A stretch of DNA of 64,000 nucleotides from Paenibacillus glycinis (GCF_009909185.1 NZ_JAAAMV010000023.1:163171-227170); one strand, 5' to 3'; positions 8,849-17,861 are shown, numbered from the stretch's first letter. The notes: generated by a model from the letters alone, not told the origin. Numbers and translations are program-made.

Positions 8849-9418
8849 TCAAAACAAGATGAGCAGCCCGAACGTCAATAAAATCACGCCGCCGACCGCT
8901 TCGCCGTAACCGCCCAGGCTCGAGCTGACCCGGCGGCCGATCAGCAGGCCCGAGATGGACATGACGCCGCCGGCGAGGCCGAACAGCAGCACCGCCAGCA
9001 GCATATCCACGGCAAACATGCCGAGCGACAACCCGACGGAGAAGGAATCGATGCTGACGCTGAGCGCGAACAGCAGCATTCCCCAAGCGCTGCGGTGATT
9101 GATCGACGGAACCGCATCCCCGCGCAGCGAGCTGTAGATCATATGGCCGCCCAGCAGCAGCAGCAGCGCGCCGCCGGCCGAAGTCGCCACGCCGCCGAGC
9201 AGCGTGCCGACGTATTTCCCCGTGAAAATGCCCATAAGCGGCATCATGACGTGAAAAAGCGCGATAATCGCGCTCAGCTTGAGGACATCAAGCAGCCGAA
9301 TGCCTTTGAGCCCGATGCCCACGCCCAAAGAAAAAGCGTCCATCCCGAGCGCCAACGCGATCACGATCAGCGTCAGCAGCTGTCCGGCCTGCAGGCCCGC
9401 CTCAACCATGCCATCCAC
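8849..9418 (-). CDS. mntP: Manganese efflux pump MntP (YwlD)
   Basis: 189 residues with six hydrophobic helices. The two family signature repeats LALGMDAFSLGVGIG (about 22-36) and ALSVSIDSFSVGLSLG (about 117-132) carry the membrane aspartates that bind Mn2+. It exports Mn(II) across the inner membrane. The position between ywlC and ywlE matches B. subtilis. I looked for a yybP-ykoY manganese riboswitch upstream and saw none. A TATACT -10-like element lies about 200 bases upstream near 9624, without a good -35. Confidence 0.93.
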   Translation of the reverse strand: MDGMVEAGLQAGQLLTLIVIALALGMDAFSLGVGIGLKGIRLLDVLKLSAIIALFHVMMPLMGIFTGKYVGTLLGGVATSAGGALLLLLGGHMIYSSLRGDAVPSINHRSAWGMLLFALSVSIDSFSVGLSLGMFAVDMLLAVLLFGLAGGVMSISGLLIGRRVSSSLGGYGEAVGGVILLTFGLLILF

Positions 9419-9693
9419 TCCCTGTCCATTATCTCATCCAAGCATATGCGGACAAGACGGGAAAGATGACGGGACGGCGGGACAAGCGGCAAATCAGGCG
9501 CGAAACGCTCGCGGGACGGCCGGAGAAGCAGGCCGGCGACTCGTATCCGGAAGCGGCGGCGCACGCAGCGATTCGTGCGGATGACGTCAATGCCCGATGC
9601 TCGTCGATGGCGGTTCAATGTTAGTATACCATCGCTTCCGGCCGACTCCCCGCAACGTGAATTTTGCGCCTTGGCGGCCGATCGTCCGCTGCC

Positions 9694-10794
9694 TTAGACG
9701 CGGACGATCGCGTGGCCGGCCGCCTTGGCCAGGCGGTTCATGAGCGCGTGCCCGATGCCCTGCTCGGGACATGTCTCCGCCCAGATGCGCTGCACGCCGC
9801 GGGCGTCGAATTCACGCAGCGCGGCATATAAGCCGTGGGCGGCCGTGTCGAGCCGGGCCAGGCTGCCCATGACGAGCACGCAGTCGGCGTCGTACCCGGC
9901 GGCATGCTCGGCGAAAGCGAGCACGCCGGTGCGCTCTCCGGCCGCGCGCGCTTCGCGAACGGAAGACCCGATCCAGGCGGTCACCGCCGCCGGATCGCCT
10001 TGAACCAGCTGCATCTGCCCTTGCGGCGCGTAGTGCGCGTACTTCATGCCGGGCGAGCGCGGCGCCTGCACGGCGCCCGCATCCGCTGCGCCGTCGGGCG
10101 CGGCCACGGCATCATAGACGACCGCGGCCCCGGCTTCGCGCAAAGCCTCGGCGGTCACGCCGCCCGGGCGCAGGATGCGCACCGTGCCGCCGTCCACCAC
10201 CTCGATGACGGTGGACTCCAGTCCGACGCCGGCCGCGCCGCCGTCGACGATGCCGTCGATGCGTCCGTCCAGGTCGCCCTGCACATGCGACGCCAACGTT
10301 GGGCTGGGACGTCCCGAGCGGTTCGCGCTCGGCGCGGCGAGCGGACAACCCGACTGCGCGATGAGCGCGAGCGCGACGGGATGGGCGGGCATCCGCACGG
10401 CCACGGTCTCGAGGCCGGCGGTTACGCGCGGCGACACCGCGCCGGGCTTCGCCGGGAGCACGAACGTCAGCGGTCCCGGCCAGAACCGGTCCATCAGCCG
10501 CTCGGCGAGCGCGCCGGCGCCCGCCGGTTCAAGCGGCAGCGTCAACGACGCCAGCTCCGCGCGGTCCGCGATATGCACGATGAGCGGATTATCCGACGGC
10601 CGGCCTTTGGCCTCGAAGATACGCTCGACCGCGGGCGTGCTCCGCGCGTCGGCGCCCAGCCCGTAGACGGTTTCCGTCGGAAACGCGACGGTGCCGCCCG
10701 CCTTCAAAAGCTCCGCGGCCGCCCGCAGCCGCCCGGCATCCGGCGTACGGCCCTCCACGCTCCACAAGCTTGTGTTTCTAACAGGTATGTTCAC
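9694..10794 (-). CDS. tsaC2: L-threonylcarbamoyladenylate synthase (Sua5/YwlC)
   Basis: 366 residues from a GTG start with GGGGAAT upstream. The YrdC-like catalytic domain (AFPTETVYGLGADA near 40) is followed by a C-terminal Sua5 domain from about residue 240, connected by a linker with RSPGMKYAHYAPQGQM. The enzyme makes threonylcarbamoyl-AMP from threonine, bicarbonate and ATP for the t6A37 modification of ANN-decoding tRNAs. A perfect TATAAT -10 on the minus strand at 10838-10843 lies about 40 bases upstream, so it probably has its own promoter. This fits its separation from spoIIR by an inserted MFS gene. Confidence 0.93.
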   Translation of the reverse strand: MNIPVRNTSLWSVEGRTPDAGRLRAAAELLKAGGTVAFPTETVYGLGADARSTPAVERIFEAKGRPSDNPLIVHIADRAELASLTLPLEPAGAGALAERLMDRFWPGPLTFVLPAKPGAVSPRVTAGLETVAVRMPAHPVALALIAQSGCPLAAPSANRSGRPSPTLASHVQGDLDGRIDGIVDGGAAGVGLESTVIEVVDGGTVRILRPGGVTAEALREAGAAVVYDAVAAPDGAADAGAVQAPRSPGMKYAHYAPQGQMQLVQGDPAAVTAWIGSSVREARAAGERTGVLAFAEHAAGYDADCVLVMGSLARLDTAAHGLYAALREFDARGVQRIWAETCPEQGIGHALMNRLAKAAGHAIVRV

Positions 10795-11011
10795 TTTCGA
10801 TTCCCCGGCTTCTGCTGAATAGCTTCGTTTTATTTCTATTATACCATACGCGCCCCCGCGCGAAACAACGCGGCGCGCCGATGTGCGCCCGGTTCCCGCT
10901 TGATCGCGCACCCTCTTCCCCATTCGAAGCATTCGAGAGAAAAACGATGCTGCCGAATGCATGTATGCGCTTCAATTGACTGCTTTCGCCCGGAATCGCC
11001 TTGCGCCGTCT

Positions 11012-11076
11012 TTGACTTGTCGCGTTCGCGGCGTTATGCTACATAAGCTATGTTTATATGTCATTGGAGACATATA
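11012..11076 (+). promoter_or_regulatory. Promoter and inverted-repeat operator of the MFS gene
   Basis: TTGACT (11012-11017), 17 bases, TATGCT (11035-11040) forms a sigma-A promoter. Downstream, TATATGTC-ATTGGA-GACATATA (11055-11076) is a perfect 8-bp inverted repeat around +8 to +30, well placed for a repressor to block transcription. The regulator is not encoded next to it. Confidence 0.75.
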
Positions 11077-11098
11077 ACGATCGAGGAGGCAATTATTC

Positions 11099-12562
11099 AT
11101 GCAAGATCCAGCCACGGCTTCAAGCAAACCTGTTCGCATCGTGCCGATCATGATCGCCATATTCTTCGGCAGTTTCGTCTCGGTGCTTAACGTCAGCACG
11201 ATCAACATCGCGATTCCGGTGCTGACGAATCAATTCCACACGGAGCTCAGCACCACGCAATGGACGTTGACGGGCTTCATGCTCGCGATGGGCACGTTCG
11301 CGCCGATTACCGGCTATTTCGGCGAGCGGTTCAGCTACAAGCGTCTCTTCCTGTTCGCCATGACCGGCTTCACGCTCGCCAGCATCTGCTGCGCGCTGGC
11401 CTGGAACGTGGAATCGCTGATCGCGTTCCGCATCCTGCAGGGCGCGTTCACCGGCATGATCTCGCCGATCACGATGGCGATCGTGTACCAGATCATCCCG
11501 CGGGAAAAGGTCGCCATGGCCATCTCCTTCTGGGCGGCCTCGTCCATGCTCGCGCCGGCTATCGGGCCGACGTACAGCGGCTGGCTGCTCGACAACGTAA
11601 GCTGGCACTGGCTGTTCTTGCTGAACGTGCCGATCGCCGTCGTCGGCATCATCCTGATCAGCATTTACATTCCTTACTATCGGCTGAACGTGCCGAAGAA
11701 ATTCGACCTGATCGGCTTCGTCACGGTCATCATCAGCAGCTCCACGCTGCTCGTCGCCTTGTCGCACGGGAGCGAATGGGGCTGGGGCTCTTGGCAGACG
11801 GTCACGCTGTTCGCCACGGGCGTCGTCTTCCTCGGGCTGTTCATCTGGCGCGAGCTGGCGACGGACACCCCGCTGCTCAATCTGCGGGTCTTGAAAATAT
11901 CCCGTTACAGCGTCGCGCTGCTGATCACGAGCATCATTACGATCAGCCTGTACTCCGGCACGTTCCTGACGCCGGTGTTCCTCCAGAACATTCAGAACGT
12001 CACGCCGCTCGATACGGGGCTTATCCTGCTGCCGGCTTCCTTGGCGATGGCGATCATGATGCCGTTCGTCGGCAAGCTGTACACCAAGACCGGCCCGCGC
12101 GTGCCCCTGGCGATCGGCATCATCCTGATGTTCATCGGCACGGTACCGCTCAGTTGGCTGAGCATCGACATTTCTCACAAGTACATCATCTTCTGCATGA
12201 TCGTCCGGAACATCGGCATATCGTTCGCGATGATGCCGGCGAGCAACGCGGGCATGGAAGCCGTGCCGAAGCAGTACAGCGGCCACGCGTCCTCGCTGAC
12301 CAACTGGGTCCGCAACGTGCTCGGCTCGTTCGCGATCGCCGTGTTCACGTCCCTGCTGACCTCGCGGACCGCGAGCCACGCGAAGGATTTCGTCCAATCC
12401 GGCGTGACGGACCAAAAGCATATCACGCTCATGTCCGTCACGATGAGCGTCGACGACGTCTACTTCATCGCCTCCATCATCGCGCTCGTCGCGCTGCCGG
12501 TCGCGCTGTTCATTCCGAAGCTGAAGCGCAAGCCCGAAGAAACGGTAGAGCAAGCGGCTTAA
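11099..12562 (+). CDS. MFS multidrug efflux transporter, DHA2 (EmrB/QacA) family
   Basis: 487 residues with about 14 hydrophobic segments, the DHA2 count. The family motifs near the N-terminus (NVSTINIAIPVLTNQF, TQWTLTGFMLAMGTFAPITGYFGERF, and WHWLFLLNVPIAVVG near 165) are clear. It should export drugs or lipophilic compounds by proton antiport across the inner membrane. AGGAGG lies 8 bases before the ATG. It interrupts the otherwise conserved spoIIR-ywlC neighbourhood on the opposite strand and has its own promoter and operator, suggesting later insertion. Substrate unknown. Confidence 0.93.
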   Translation: MQDPATASSKPVRIVPIMIAIFFGSFVSVLNVSTINIAIPVLTNQFHTELSTTQWTLTGFMLAMGTFAPITGYFGERFSYKRLFLFAMTGFTLASICCALAWNVESLIAFRILQGAFTGMISPITMAIVYQIIPREKVAMAISFWAASSMLAPAIGPTYSGWLLDNVSWHWLFLLNVPIAVVGIILISIYIPYYRLNVPKKFDLIGFVTVIISSSTLLVALSHGSEWGWGSWQTVTLFATGVVFLGLFIWRELATDTPLLNLRVLKISRYSVALLITSIITISLYSGTFLTPVFLQNIQNVTPLDTGLILLPASLAMAIMMPFVGKLYTKTGPRVPLAIGIILMFIGTVPLSWLSIDISHKYIIFCMIVRNIGISFAMMPASNAGMEAVPKQYSGHASSLTNWVRNVLGSFAIAVFTSLLTSRTASHAKDFVQSGVTDQKHITLMSVTMSVDDVYFIASIIALVALPVALFIPKLKRKPEETVEQAA

Positions 12563-12690
12563 GCTCGATTCGGTTTTCCGGCTAATCCGCGTTAAAGATG
12601 CTGGATCGTCGGCTTGTTGCTCGGACGCGCTCAGGATCCTAACCGGATATGCAATAAAAACACGCGATACAGATATGCAGCTAAATACGA

Positions 12691-12726
12691 AAGGCTCACT
12701 CGCGAATCGCGCGAGCGAGCCTTTTT
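12691..12726. terminator. Bidirectional terminator between the MFS gene and spoIIR
   Basis: AAGGCTC-A-CTCGCG pairs with CGCGCGAG/CGAGCCTT around AAT, followed by TTTTTGTTTTT. It lies immediately after the spoIIR stop on the other strand. Confidence 0.85.
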
Positions 12727-12730
12727 GTTT

Positions 12731-13471
12731 TTAAAACAAGTGCTTGAAGAAACTGAAGATGGACTTGAGGAACTCCCAGAGGAAGAATTTCACTTCCGGT
12801 TGTTTCGGCGTGCCGTCCTGGTCGGCATGCTGCGATTGTTGGCTTTGGTCAGCGTTTGATTTCACGTCGCCGCCGGCCTTGACCGCGCCGTCTTGCTGCT
12901 TGCCGCCGGCTTGCGCCGCCGCGGCCGTCGTTGCCGTCGCCGCCGGCGTCGAAGCTTCGCCGCTTACGGCGTCCACGAAGCACAGCGGCGGGAACAGGAC
13001 GCACCACCAATTCTGGCCCGCGCCGGCGCCGAGGGTGATCCGGAGCGCTTCATAGTTGCCTGCAGGGTACACTTCCGTGCCGTATATTTTGGTGGGGAAC
13101 GGCACGATGCCGAGCTCCGCCTTGTAGCCGTAATGGAAACCGCGCGCCGCCAGCTTCGCGGCGATGATCGTCTCGATATCGCTCATATGCGCGCGGATCG
13201 TGCCGCGGGCTTCTTCGATCGTTTGCGGGCCTGCGACCCAGGTTTTCATTTCTTCGACGACGGCGTCGCGCACCTCGCGCTTGACCAATTGATCGGACGC
13301 GCCGTCCGAGTTGGCCAGAATGCGCAGCCGGATGGACTCCGAAGGGATGCTGCCGCCGGCGATCGCCGCGTCGGCGCGCTGGTTTTCCCAGCTCATCAGA
13401 AGGATTGCCGCAATCAGCAGCACGTAGCCGTACACCGGACGATAAGGAAAGCGGGAATGAGTGCGGATCAT
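12731..13471 (-). CDS. spoIIR: Stage II sporulation protein R
   Basis: 246 residues from the ATG with AAAGGAG 10 bases upstream. An N-terminal signal/anchor helix (YGYVLLIAAILLMSW) is followed by the SpoIIR domain with SIRLRILANSDGASDQLVKREVRDAV and the C-terminal WWCVLFPPLCFVD motif near 155. SpoIIR is made in the forespore under sigma-F, secreted across the septum, and triggers SpoIIGA to cleave pro-sigma-E in the mother cell. After the domain, an Ala/Gln-rich linker leads to a hydrophobic tail (FFLWEFLKSIFSFFKHLF). Position next to prmC/prfA is the conserved one. Confidence 0.95.
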   Translation of the reverse strand: MIRTHSRFPYRPVYGYVLLIAAILLMSWENQRADAAIAGGSIPSESIRLRILANSDGASDQLVKREVRDAVVEEMKTWVAGPQTIEEARGTIRAHMSDIETIIAAKLAARGFHYGYKAELGIVPFPTKIYGTEVYPAGNYEALRITLGAGAGQNWWCVLFPPLCFVDAVSGEASTPAATATTAAAAQAGGKQQDGAVKAGGDVKSNADQSQQSQHADQDGTPKQPEVKFFLWEFLKSIFSFFKHLF

Positions 13472-13615
13472 TTGACACAAGCTCCTTTGTGGCACCCGTC
13501 GGTGCGGCGGCTTGCGTTCCGGAACGATAATACTCCCATTATGTCCGGCGATGCGGCTCTCTAAACCTCGCAATCCCATGAAAACGAAATGAAAACGCCG
13601 AGAGGGAAAAACGCG

Positions 13616-13640
13616 AAAAAGACGTCCCGTCCAGGACGCC
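13616..13640 (-). terminator. Intrinsic terminator after prmC
   Basis: GGCGTCC/GGACGTC stem with a 6-base loop followed by TTTTT on the minus strand, 80 bases after the prmC stop. Confidence 0.7.
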
Positions 13641-13720
13641 TCCAGCGGCATAAACACGCGGTTCCCGCATGAGATTGGCATGCGGCCGCGCCTATCGGAA
13701 TGGCTATGAATCTAGCGCTT

Positions 13721-14959
13721 CTATTCAATCGCCAGCACGTGCCGGTCGATGCCCGCGTAGTCGGGGATGATGCGCACCTCGCGCCATGCGCCGATGCCGC
13801 GAAGCAGATCGGCGACGGCCTCCGCTTGGCCGATGCCGAGCTCGAAGCCGACGATGCGCGGCATCGCGGAGAGCCGCGCGAGCTGCTCGGCCATGCGCCG
13901 GTACGGCGTCAGGCCGTCGTCGCCGCCGTCCAGCGCGAGGCGCGGCTCATGATCGCGCACCTCCGGCTGCAGGCCGGCAATGTCGCCCGCCGGGATATAC
14001 GGCGGGTTGGAGACCAGCACGTCGATGCGCAGGCCGGCCACGCCGTCCCCGGCCGCTTCATCGAGCGCCTCGGGCCGCGGCCGCGCGAACGGCCCGAGCA
14101 GGTCGCCCTGCACGAACGTCATGCGCGCCGCCGCCCCATGGCGCGCCGCGTTCGCGCGGGCGACCGCGAGCGCGTCCGGCGACAGGTCGGACGCGCATAC
14201 CCGCCATCCCGGACGCAGCGCCGCCAGCGTCACGCCGATGGCACCGCTGCCCGTGCCGACATCGACCACCGTCGGCACGCGATCATCGGCGGCGGCGCCG
14301 CCAGGCACGGCCTGCTCGCAGAGCGCCATGCCGCCTGCGCCATCAGCGACGCCAGCTTGGCCAGGCGCAGCGGCACCCGCGGCCTCCGGCCACAGCCGAT
14401 CGGCCGCTTCCAGCACGGCCTCCACGAGCAGCTCCGTCTCCGGCCGCGGGATCAGCACCGCCGGCGTCACCGCGAACGGCAGGCCGTAGAACCACTGCTC
14501 GCCGATCAAGTACTGGACCGGCTCGCCCGCCGCCTTGCGCGCCAAGAGCGCTTCCCACGTCGCGCGGCGCTCCGCGGGAAAAGGATCCCGCCAATCCCGC
14601 AGCAGCGCCGCGCGATCCAGCCCCAGCACATGCAAGAGCAGCAGCTCGGCATTATTCCGCGGCTCCATAATGTCCCGTTCCTTCAGCATGGATGCCGCCC
14701 GCAGACAAGCTTCCCCGATCGTCTCCGGCAGCGTGCGTTCCGGCGCACCCGCCGTCTCGCCGGCTGTCCTCGCCAGCGCATCGCCGCTTGCCGCAGCCGC
14801 TATGCGCAAGGCATTCCCTGCCCCTGGCTCCCCGGTGCCGCCGGACGATGCCGCAATTGCTGCCCCGTCGCGCCGATGCCGTTGCGCCGCGTCTTCCGAC
14901 AGGCCGTCGCCGTCCAGGGCCTCGACGCCGTCCGCGCCGTCTTTCCATTGCTCCGTCAT
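13721..14959 (-). CDS. prmC: Peptide chain release factor N5-glutamine methyltransferase
   Basis: 412 residues, against roughly 280-290 usual. The SAM-binding motif VVDVGTGSGAIGVTLA and the catalytic NPPY motif (VSNPPYIPAGD) are clear, and PRPETELLVEAVL is the standard link between the N-terminal helical domain and the catalytic fold. It methylates the Gln of the GGQ loop in RF1/RF2; prfA is immediately upstream. The surplus length is a low-complexity Ala/Gly/Asp-rich N-terminal extension of some 75 residues and an Ala/Gly-rich insert before motif I. The start is uncertain: an ATG at 15001 is equally open, but GGGGATGG favours 14959. Confidence 0.92.
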   Translation of the reverse strand: MTEQWKDGADGVEALDGDGLSEDAAQRHRRDGAAIAASSGGTGEPGAGNALRIAAAASGDALARTAGETAGAPERTLPETIGEACLRAASMLKERDIMEPRNNAELLLLHVLGLDRAALLRDWRDPFPAERRATWEALLARKAAGEPVQYLIGEQWFYGLPFAVTPAVLIPRPETELLVEAVLEAADRLWPEAAGAAAPGQAGVADGAGGMALCEQAVPGGAAADDRVPTVVDVGTGSGAIGVTLAALRPGWRVCASDLSPDALAVARANAARHGAAARMTFVQGDLLGPFARPRPEALDEAAGDGVAGLRIDVLVSNPPYIPAGDIAGLQPEVRDHEPRLALDGGDDGLTPYRRMAEQLARLSAMPRIVGFELGIGQAEAVADLLRGIGAWREVRIIPDYAGIDRHVLAIE

Positions 14960-15100
14960 TCTCGCACCATCCCCACTCCGTTCATGACTCCCGGCCGCCA
15001 TGCGGCAAAAACGGGAGCATGCCCGGGGAGAACGCTGAAACTCATGTTCAGCATTGATCCCCTAGGCCGCTCCCGTTGCGTTCGCTTATGCCGTTCCAGC

Positions 15101-16180
15101 TTACGCGAGGTTCTCGCGCTCCATCAATTCCGTCTGCGCCGTCAGCGTCAGCGCGTTGATGATTTCTTCCATATCGCCGTTCAGCACGGAATCCAGCTTG
15201 TGCAGCGTCAGGCCGATGCGGTGATCCGTTACCCGGCTTTGCGGGTAGTTGTACGTGCGGATCCGCTCGCTGCGGTCGCCCGTGCCGACTTTGCTCTTGC
15301 GTTCGCCGGCGTACTTCGCCTCTTCCTCTTGACGGTGCATATCCGAGATGCGCGCGCGAAGCACTTGAAGCGCCTTCGCCTTGTTCTCGTTCTGGGACTT
15401 GCCGTCCTGGCATTGCGCCATGATGCCCGTCGGCACGTGCAGCACGCGCACGGCGGACTTGGTCGTGTTGACGGACTGGCCGCCCGCGCCGCTCGAGCAG
15501 TACGTATCGACGCGGATGTCTTTATCCAGAATCTCGACTTCGACTTCCTCGACTTCCGGCATGACGGCGACCGTCGAGGTCGACGTATGGATCCGTCCGC
15601 CGGATTCCGTGACCGGAATGCGCTGCACGCGATGCGCGCCGCTCTCGTACTTCAGCTTGCTGTACGCGCCTTTGCCCGTCACCATGAAGATAACCTCTTT
15701 GAAGCCGCCGAGATCGCTCTCGTTGGACTCCATCAGCTCGATGCGCCAGCCTTGGGCGTCCGCGAATTTCATGTACATGCGGTACAGATCCGAAGCGAAC
15801 AGCGCCGCCTCGTCGCCGCCCGCGGCGCCGCGGATCTCGACGATGACGTTCTTGTCGTCGTTCGGGTCCTTCGGCAGCAGGAGGAAGTGAATCTCTCCTT
15901 CCAGCTCCTCTTTGCGCGCGCTCAGTTCGTCGATTTCCATCTTCACCATTTCGCGCATGTCGTCGTCGAGCTTCTCGTTCTGCATGGCTTTCGCATCCTC
16001 GAGCTGCTCCGACACTTGCTTGTAATCCGTATATGCCGCGTAAGCGGGCTGCAAATCCGACTGTTCCTTGGAGAATTCGCGCAGGCGCTTCGGATCGCTG
16101 GCCACATCCGGATCGCATAATAATTCGCTCAGCTTCTCGTAGCGGTCGGCGAGTGCTTGCAAACGGTCCAACACTGTCAT
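15101..16180 (-). CDS. prfA: Peptide chain release factor 1
   Basis: 359 residues, standard length. It recognises UAG and UAA stop codons in the ribosomal A site and triggers peptide release. The catalytic loop is seen as [17 protein letters not shown] near 225-240, preceded by the release-factor core [16 protein letters not shown]. The ATG is preceded by AGAGGTGA. It heads the conserved prfA-prmC-spoIIR block; its methyltransferase PrmC follows after about 140 bases. Confidence 0.97.
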   Translation of the reverse strand: MTVLDRLQALADRYEKLSELLCDPDVASDPKRLREFSKEQSDLQPAYAAYTDYKQVSEQLEDAKAMQNEKLDDDMREMVKMEIDELSARKEELEGEIHFLLLPKDPNDDKNVIVEIRGAAGGDEAALFASDLYRMYMKFADAQGWRIELMESNESDLGGFKEVIFMVTGKGAYSKLKYESGAHRVQRIPVTESGGRIHTSTSTVAVMPEVEEVEVEILDKDIRVDTYCSSGAGGQSVNTTKSAVRVLHVPTGIMAQCQDGKSQNENKAKALQVLRARISDMHRQEEEAKYAGERKSKVGTGDRSERIRTYNYPQSRVTDHRIGLTLHKLDSVLNGDMEEIINALTLTAQTELMERENLA

Positions 16181-16302
16181 TCACCTCTTGGTTATTAGAA
16201 TGAATCCATTCTTCGTCTTCTTAGTATAACATAACGCGCGGCAATCCATAAACGTTACAATTATGGAGAAATGGAAGCCTGCCGCATCGCTTGCGAACCG
16301 TC

Positions 16303-16393
16303 AAAAAAAGGTCTTCCGCGCGCGCTTGACCGACGCGGGACTGACGAAAGTCCCGATCGGTCGCGCAGACGCATTCGCGCCCCGCGGAAGACC
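16303..16393 (-). terminator. Large branched terminator hairpin between the nitroreductase gene and prfA
   Basis: An 11-bp closing stem GGTCTTCCGCG/CGCGGAAGACC (16310-16320 with 16383-16393) encloses a second hairpin GACCGA-GGGACT/AGTCCC-TCGGTC. On the minus strand it is followed by TTTTTTT, so it terminates the nitroreductase transcript. At 84 bases it is much longer than an ordinary terminator. The rest of 16181-16424 shows no gene. Confidence 0.8.
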
Positions 16394-16424
16394 CTTAATT
16401 ATTCGCATGGCATGAAAGCCGAAA

Positions 16425-17072
16425 TCAATTGGTCATTTCGTTATAGCTCGTCACTTCTTCCACGGCCAGACGCACGGTTTGACGGCCCGGGTTCAACGCT
16501 TTGCCGACCGCGATCAGCATGATCGGCAGGTATCGCTCGCCGACGCCGAAGGTTTCTTTGAACTTCGCGGCGTCGTAGCCGCCCATCGGCACCGTGTCCC
16601 AGCCGCGCGCCCGCGCCGCAAGCATCAGCTGCATGGAGACGAGTCCCCCGTCCGTCGCGACGATCTTCGATTTCACTTCCGACGAAAGCGAGGAATACAT
16701 GCCGACCATGCGCTCCACGTACGCTTTAGCCGTGTCGGCAGGCATGAAGCCCGCGTCGACCGTGCGGCCGTAAATCATTTCCGCCAGCGTGTAGGATTCC
16801 AGGTCGCCCAGCACCGCGATGACCGCGGAAGCGTCCGCCACTTGCTGCTGATTGAACGCGATCGGCAGCAGCTTCTGCTTCTGCTCCTCGGAGTCGATCA
16901 CCAGGAAGCGCCACGGCTGAAGGTTCGAGGACGATGGAGCCAAGATGGCATCGCCAAGCAGGGCGTTGATGTCCTCGCGGGAAATTTTGAAGCTCGGATC
17001 GTACGATCTGACGGAACGGCGCTCGCGGATCACCGCGGAAAAAGCTTGTTCTTGCACTTGGGAATTAGTCAT
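16425..17072 (-). CDS. NAD(P)H-dependent nitroreductase family protein
   Basis: 215 residues. The FMN-binding N-terminus RERRSVRSYDPSFKISREDI and SNLQPWRFLVIDS, and the later GWDTVPMGGYDAAKF near 155, are typical of the NfsA/NfsB-like nitroreductases. These cytoplasmic flavoenzymes reduce nitroaromatics or quinones with NAD(P)H. GAGGAGGAAC precedes the ATG. It follows an Rrf2-type regulator gene in the same direction. Two CTGTG-N10-CACAG-type sites lie between them, so it is probably the regulator's target. The natural substrate is unknown. Confidence 0.9.
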   Translation of the reverse strand: MTNSQVQEQAFSAVIRERRSVRSYDPSFKISREDINALLGDAILAPSSSNLQPWRFLVIDSEEQKQKLLPIAFNQQQVADASAVIAVLGDLESYTLAEMIYGRTVDAGFMPADTAKAYVERMVGMYSSLSSEVKSKIVATDGGLVSMQLMLAARARGWDTVPMGGYDAAKFKETFGVGERYLPIMLIAVGKALNPGRQTVRLAVEEVTSYNEMTN

Positions 17073-17097
17073 TATGAGTTCCTCCTCGAAATGTTGT

Positions 17098-17186
17098 CTG
17101 TGGAAAATATCGCACAGTATATGGCACTAAAAAATCGTTCTACGCGATTCAGGTCCAAACAGCTAACTGTTGCATTTATTGCACAG
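17098..17186 (-). promoter_or_regulatory. Two matching inverted-repeat sites in front of the nitroreductase gene
   Basis: CTGTG-N10-CACAG at 17098-17117 is a perfect 5-bp inverted repeat; 17167-17186 (CTGTT-N10-CACAG on the plus strand) is nearly the same. On the minus strand each begins with TATACTGTGC, so each overlaps a possible -10 element. They are the likely operators of the Rrf2 protein encoded just upstream (inference). Confidence 0.65.
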
Positions 17187-17209
17187 TATAATGCCGAATC
17201 GCCTTGCTG

Positions 17210-17683
17210 TCAATCGGCGGATTTACCCGTGCCTTCGCAACGATTGGCGCGGTCGGCCAAGCCCCCGAGCGTATAGGTTCCGAGCAGCGCTTTGAGCGAT
17301 TTGTCCATCTCGGCGGCAAGCTCGGAGAAAATCGCGTTCATCTCCTGGCCGAACGGGTTCGAGCCCGTCGTATCCTTGATGCCGCAGCGAAGCGGATCCG
17401 CGACCTGCAGCGCGTCGAAGATATCGGCCAGCGATATCGCGTGCGGGTCCGTGCGCAGCCGGTAACCGCCGTCGCGGCCTTCGCGCGTCTCCAGGATGCC
17501 CTCTCTCGCGAGGATGGCGAGGATGCGGCGCAGCAAGGTCGGCTCGGACTGCAGATGCAGCGCAAGCTCCGCGCTCGGGCAGGTCTGGACCTGATCCCGG
17601 GACAAAATGACAAGTGCCTGCAGCGCAAGCCCGAACCATTTCGGATGATTGGACCCCGACCCCGCGCATTTCTCCATGTTCAT
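17210..17683 (-). CDS. Rrf2-family transcriptional regulator
   Basis: 157 residues from an ATG preceded by AAGGAGGGATTCAAA. The winged helix-turn-helix shows WFGLALQALVILS, SAELALHLQSEPTLLRRILAILAREGILETREGRDGGYRL, the standard Rrf2 pattern, followed by a dimer helix. Cysteines are present (Cys6, one at TCPSAE, one at RCGIKD, one near the end) but not the C-x5-7-C-x5-C spacing of iron-sulfur members, so thiol sensing is more likely. Upstream of and co-directional with the nitroreductase, a pairing seen with electrophile/hypochlorite-type regulators. That signal is inference. Confidence 0.9.
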   Translation of the reverse strand: MNMEKCAGSGSNHPKWFGLALQALVILSRDQVQTCPSAELALHLQSEPTLLRRILAILAREGILETREGRDGGYRLRTDPHAISLADIFDALQVADPLRCGIKDTTGSNPFGQEMNAIFSELAAEMDKSLKALLGTYTLGGLADRANRCEGTGKSAD

Positions 17684-17861
17684 TTTGAATCCCTCCTTCA
17701 AGCTTGGCGTGCTTGAATTGTATCGAATACGCGCGCCGCCAGCAAGAGGAAATTTCCTGCTTTCATGCATCGGGCGCGGGCTTCCCGCAGAAGTCGAGTA
17801 CGGCGCGAAGCCGGTAGGGCTCGGCCGATTCAACAGGCGCGCGCGTCGGATATGAACAAAA

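Noticed and set aside
9419..9693. yybP-ykoY manganese riboswitch before mntP
   Set aside because: Neither the GGGGAGUA-like loop nor the 3' partner loop could be found in the 275-base upstream region.
13472..13560. Sigma-F promoter for spoIIR
   Set aside because: GGGAGTATT resembles a sigma-F -10, but no GYWTA -35 lies at the required 15-16 base spacing; GCATC is only 13 bases away.
13700..16120. An 806-codon open frame on the plus strand opposite prmC and prfA
   Set aside because: Its product is Arg/Ala/His-rich with no family features. It is the antisense of two well-supported genes in GC-rich DNA, where long shadow frames are expected.
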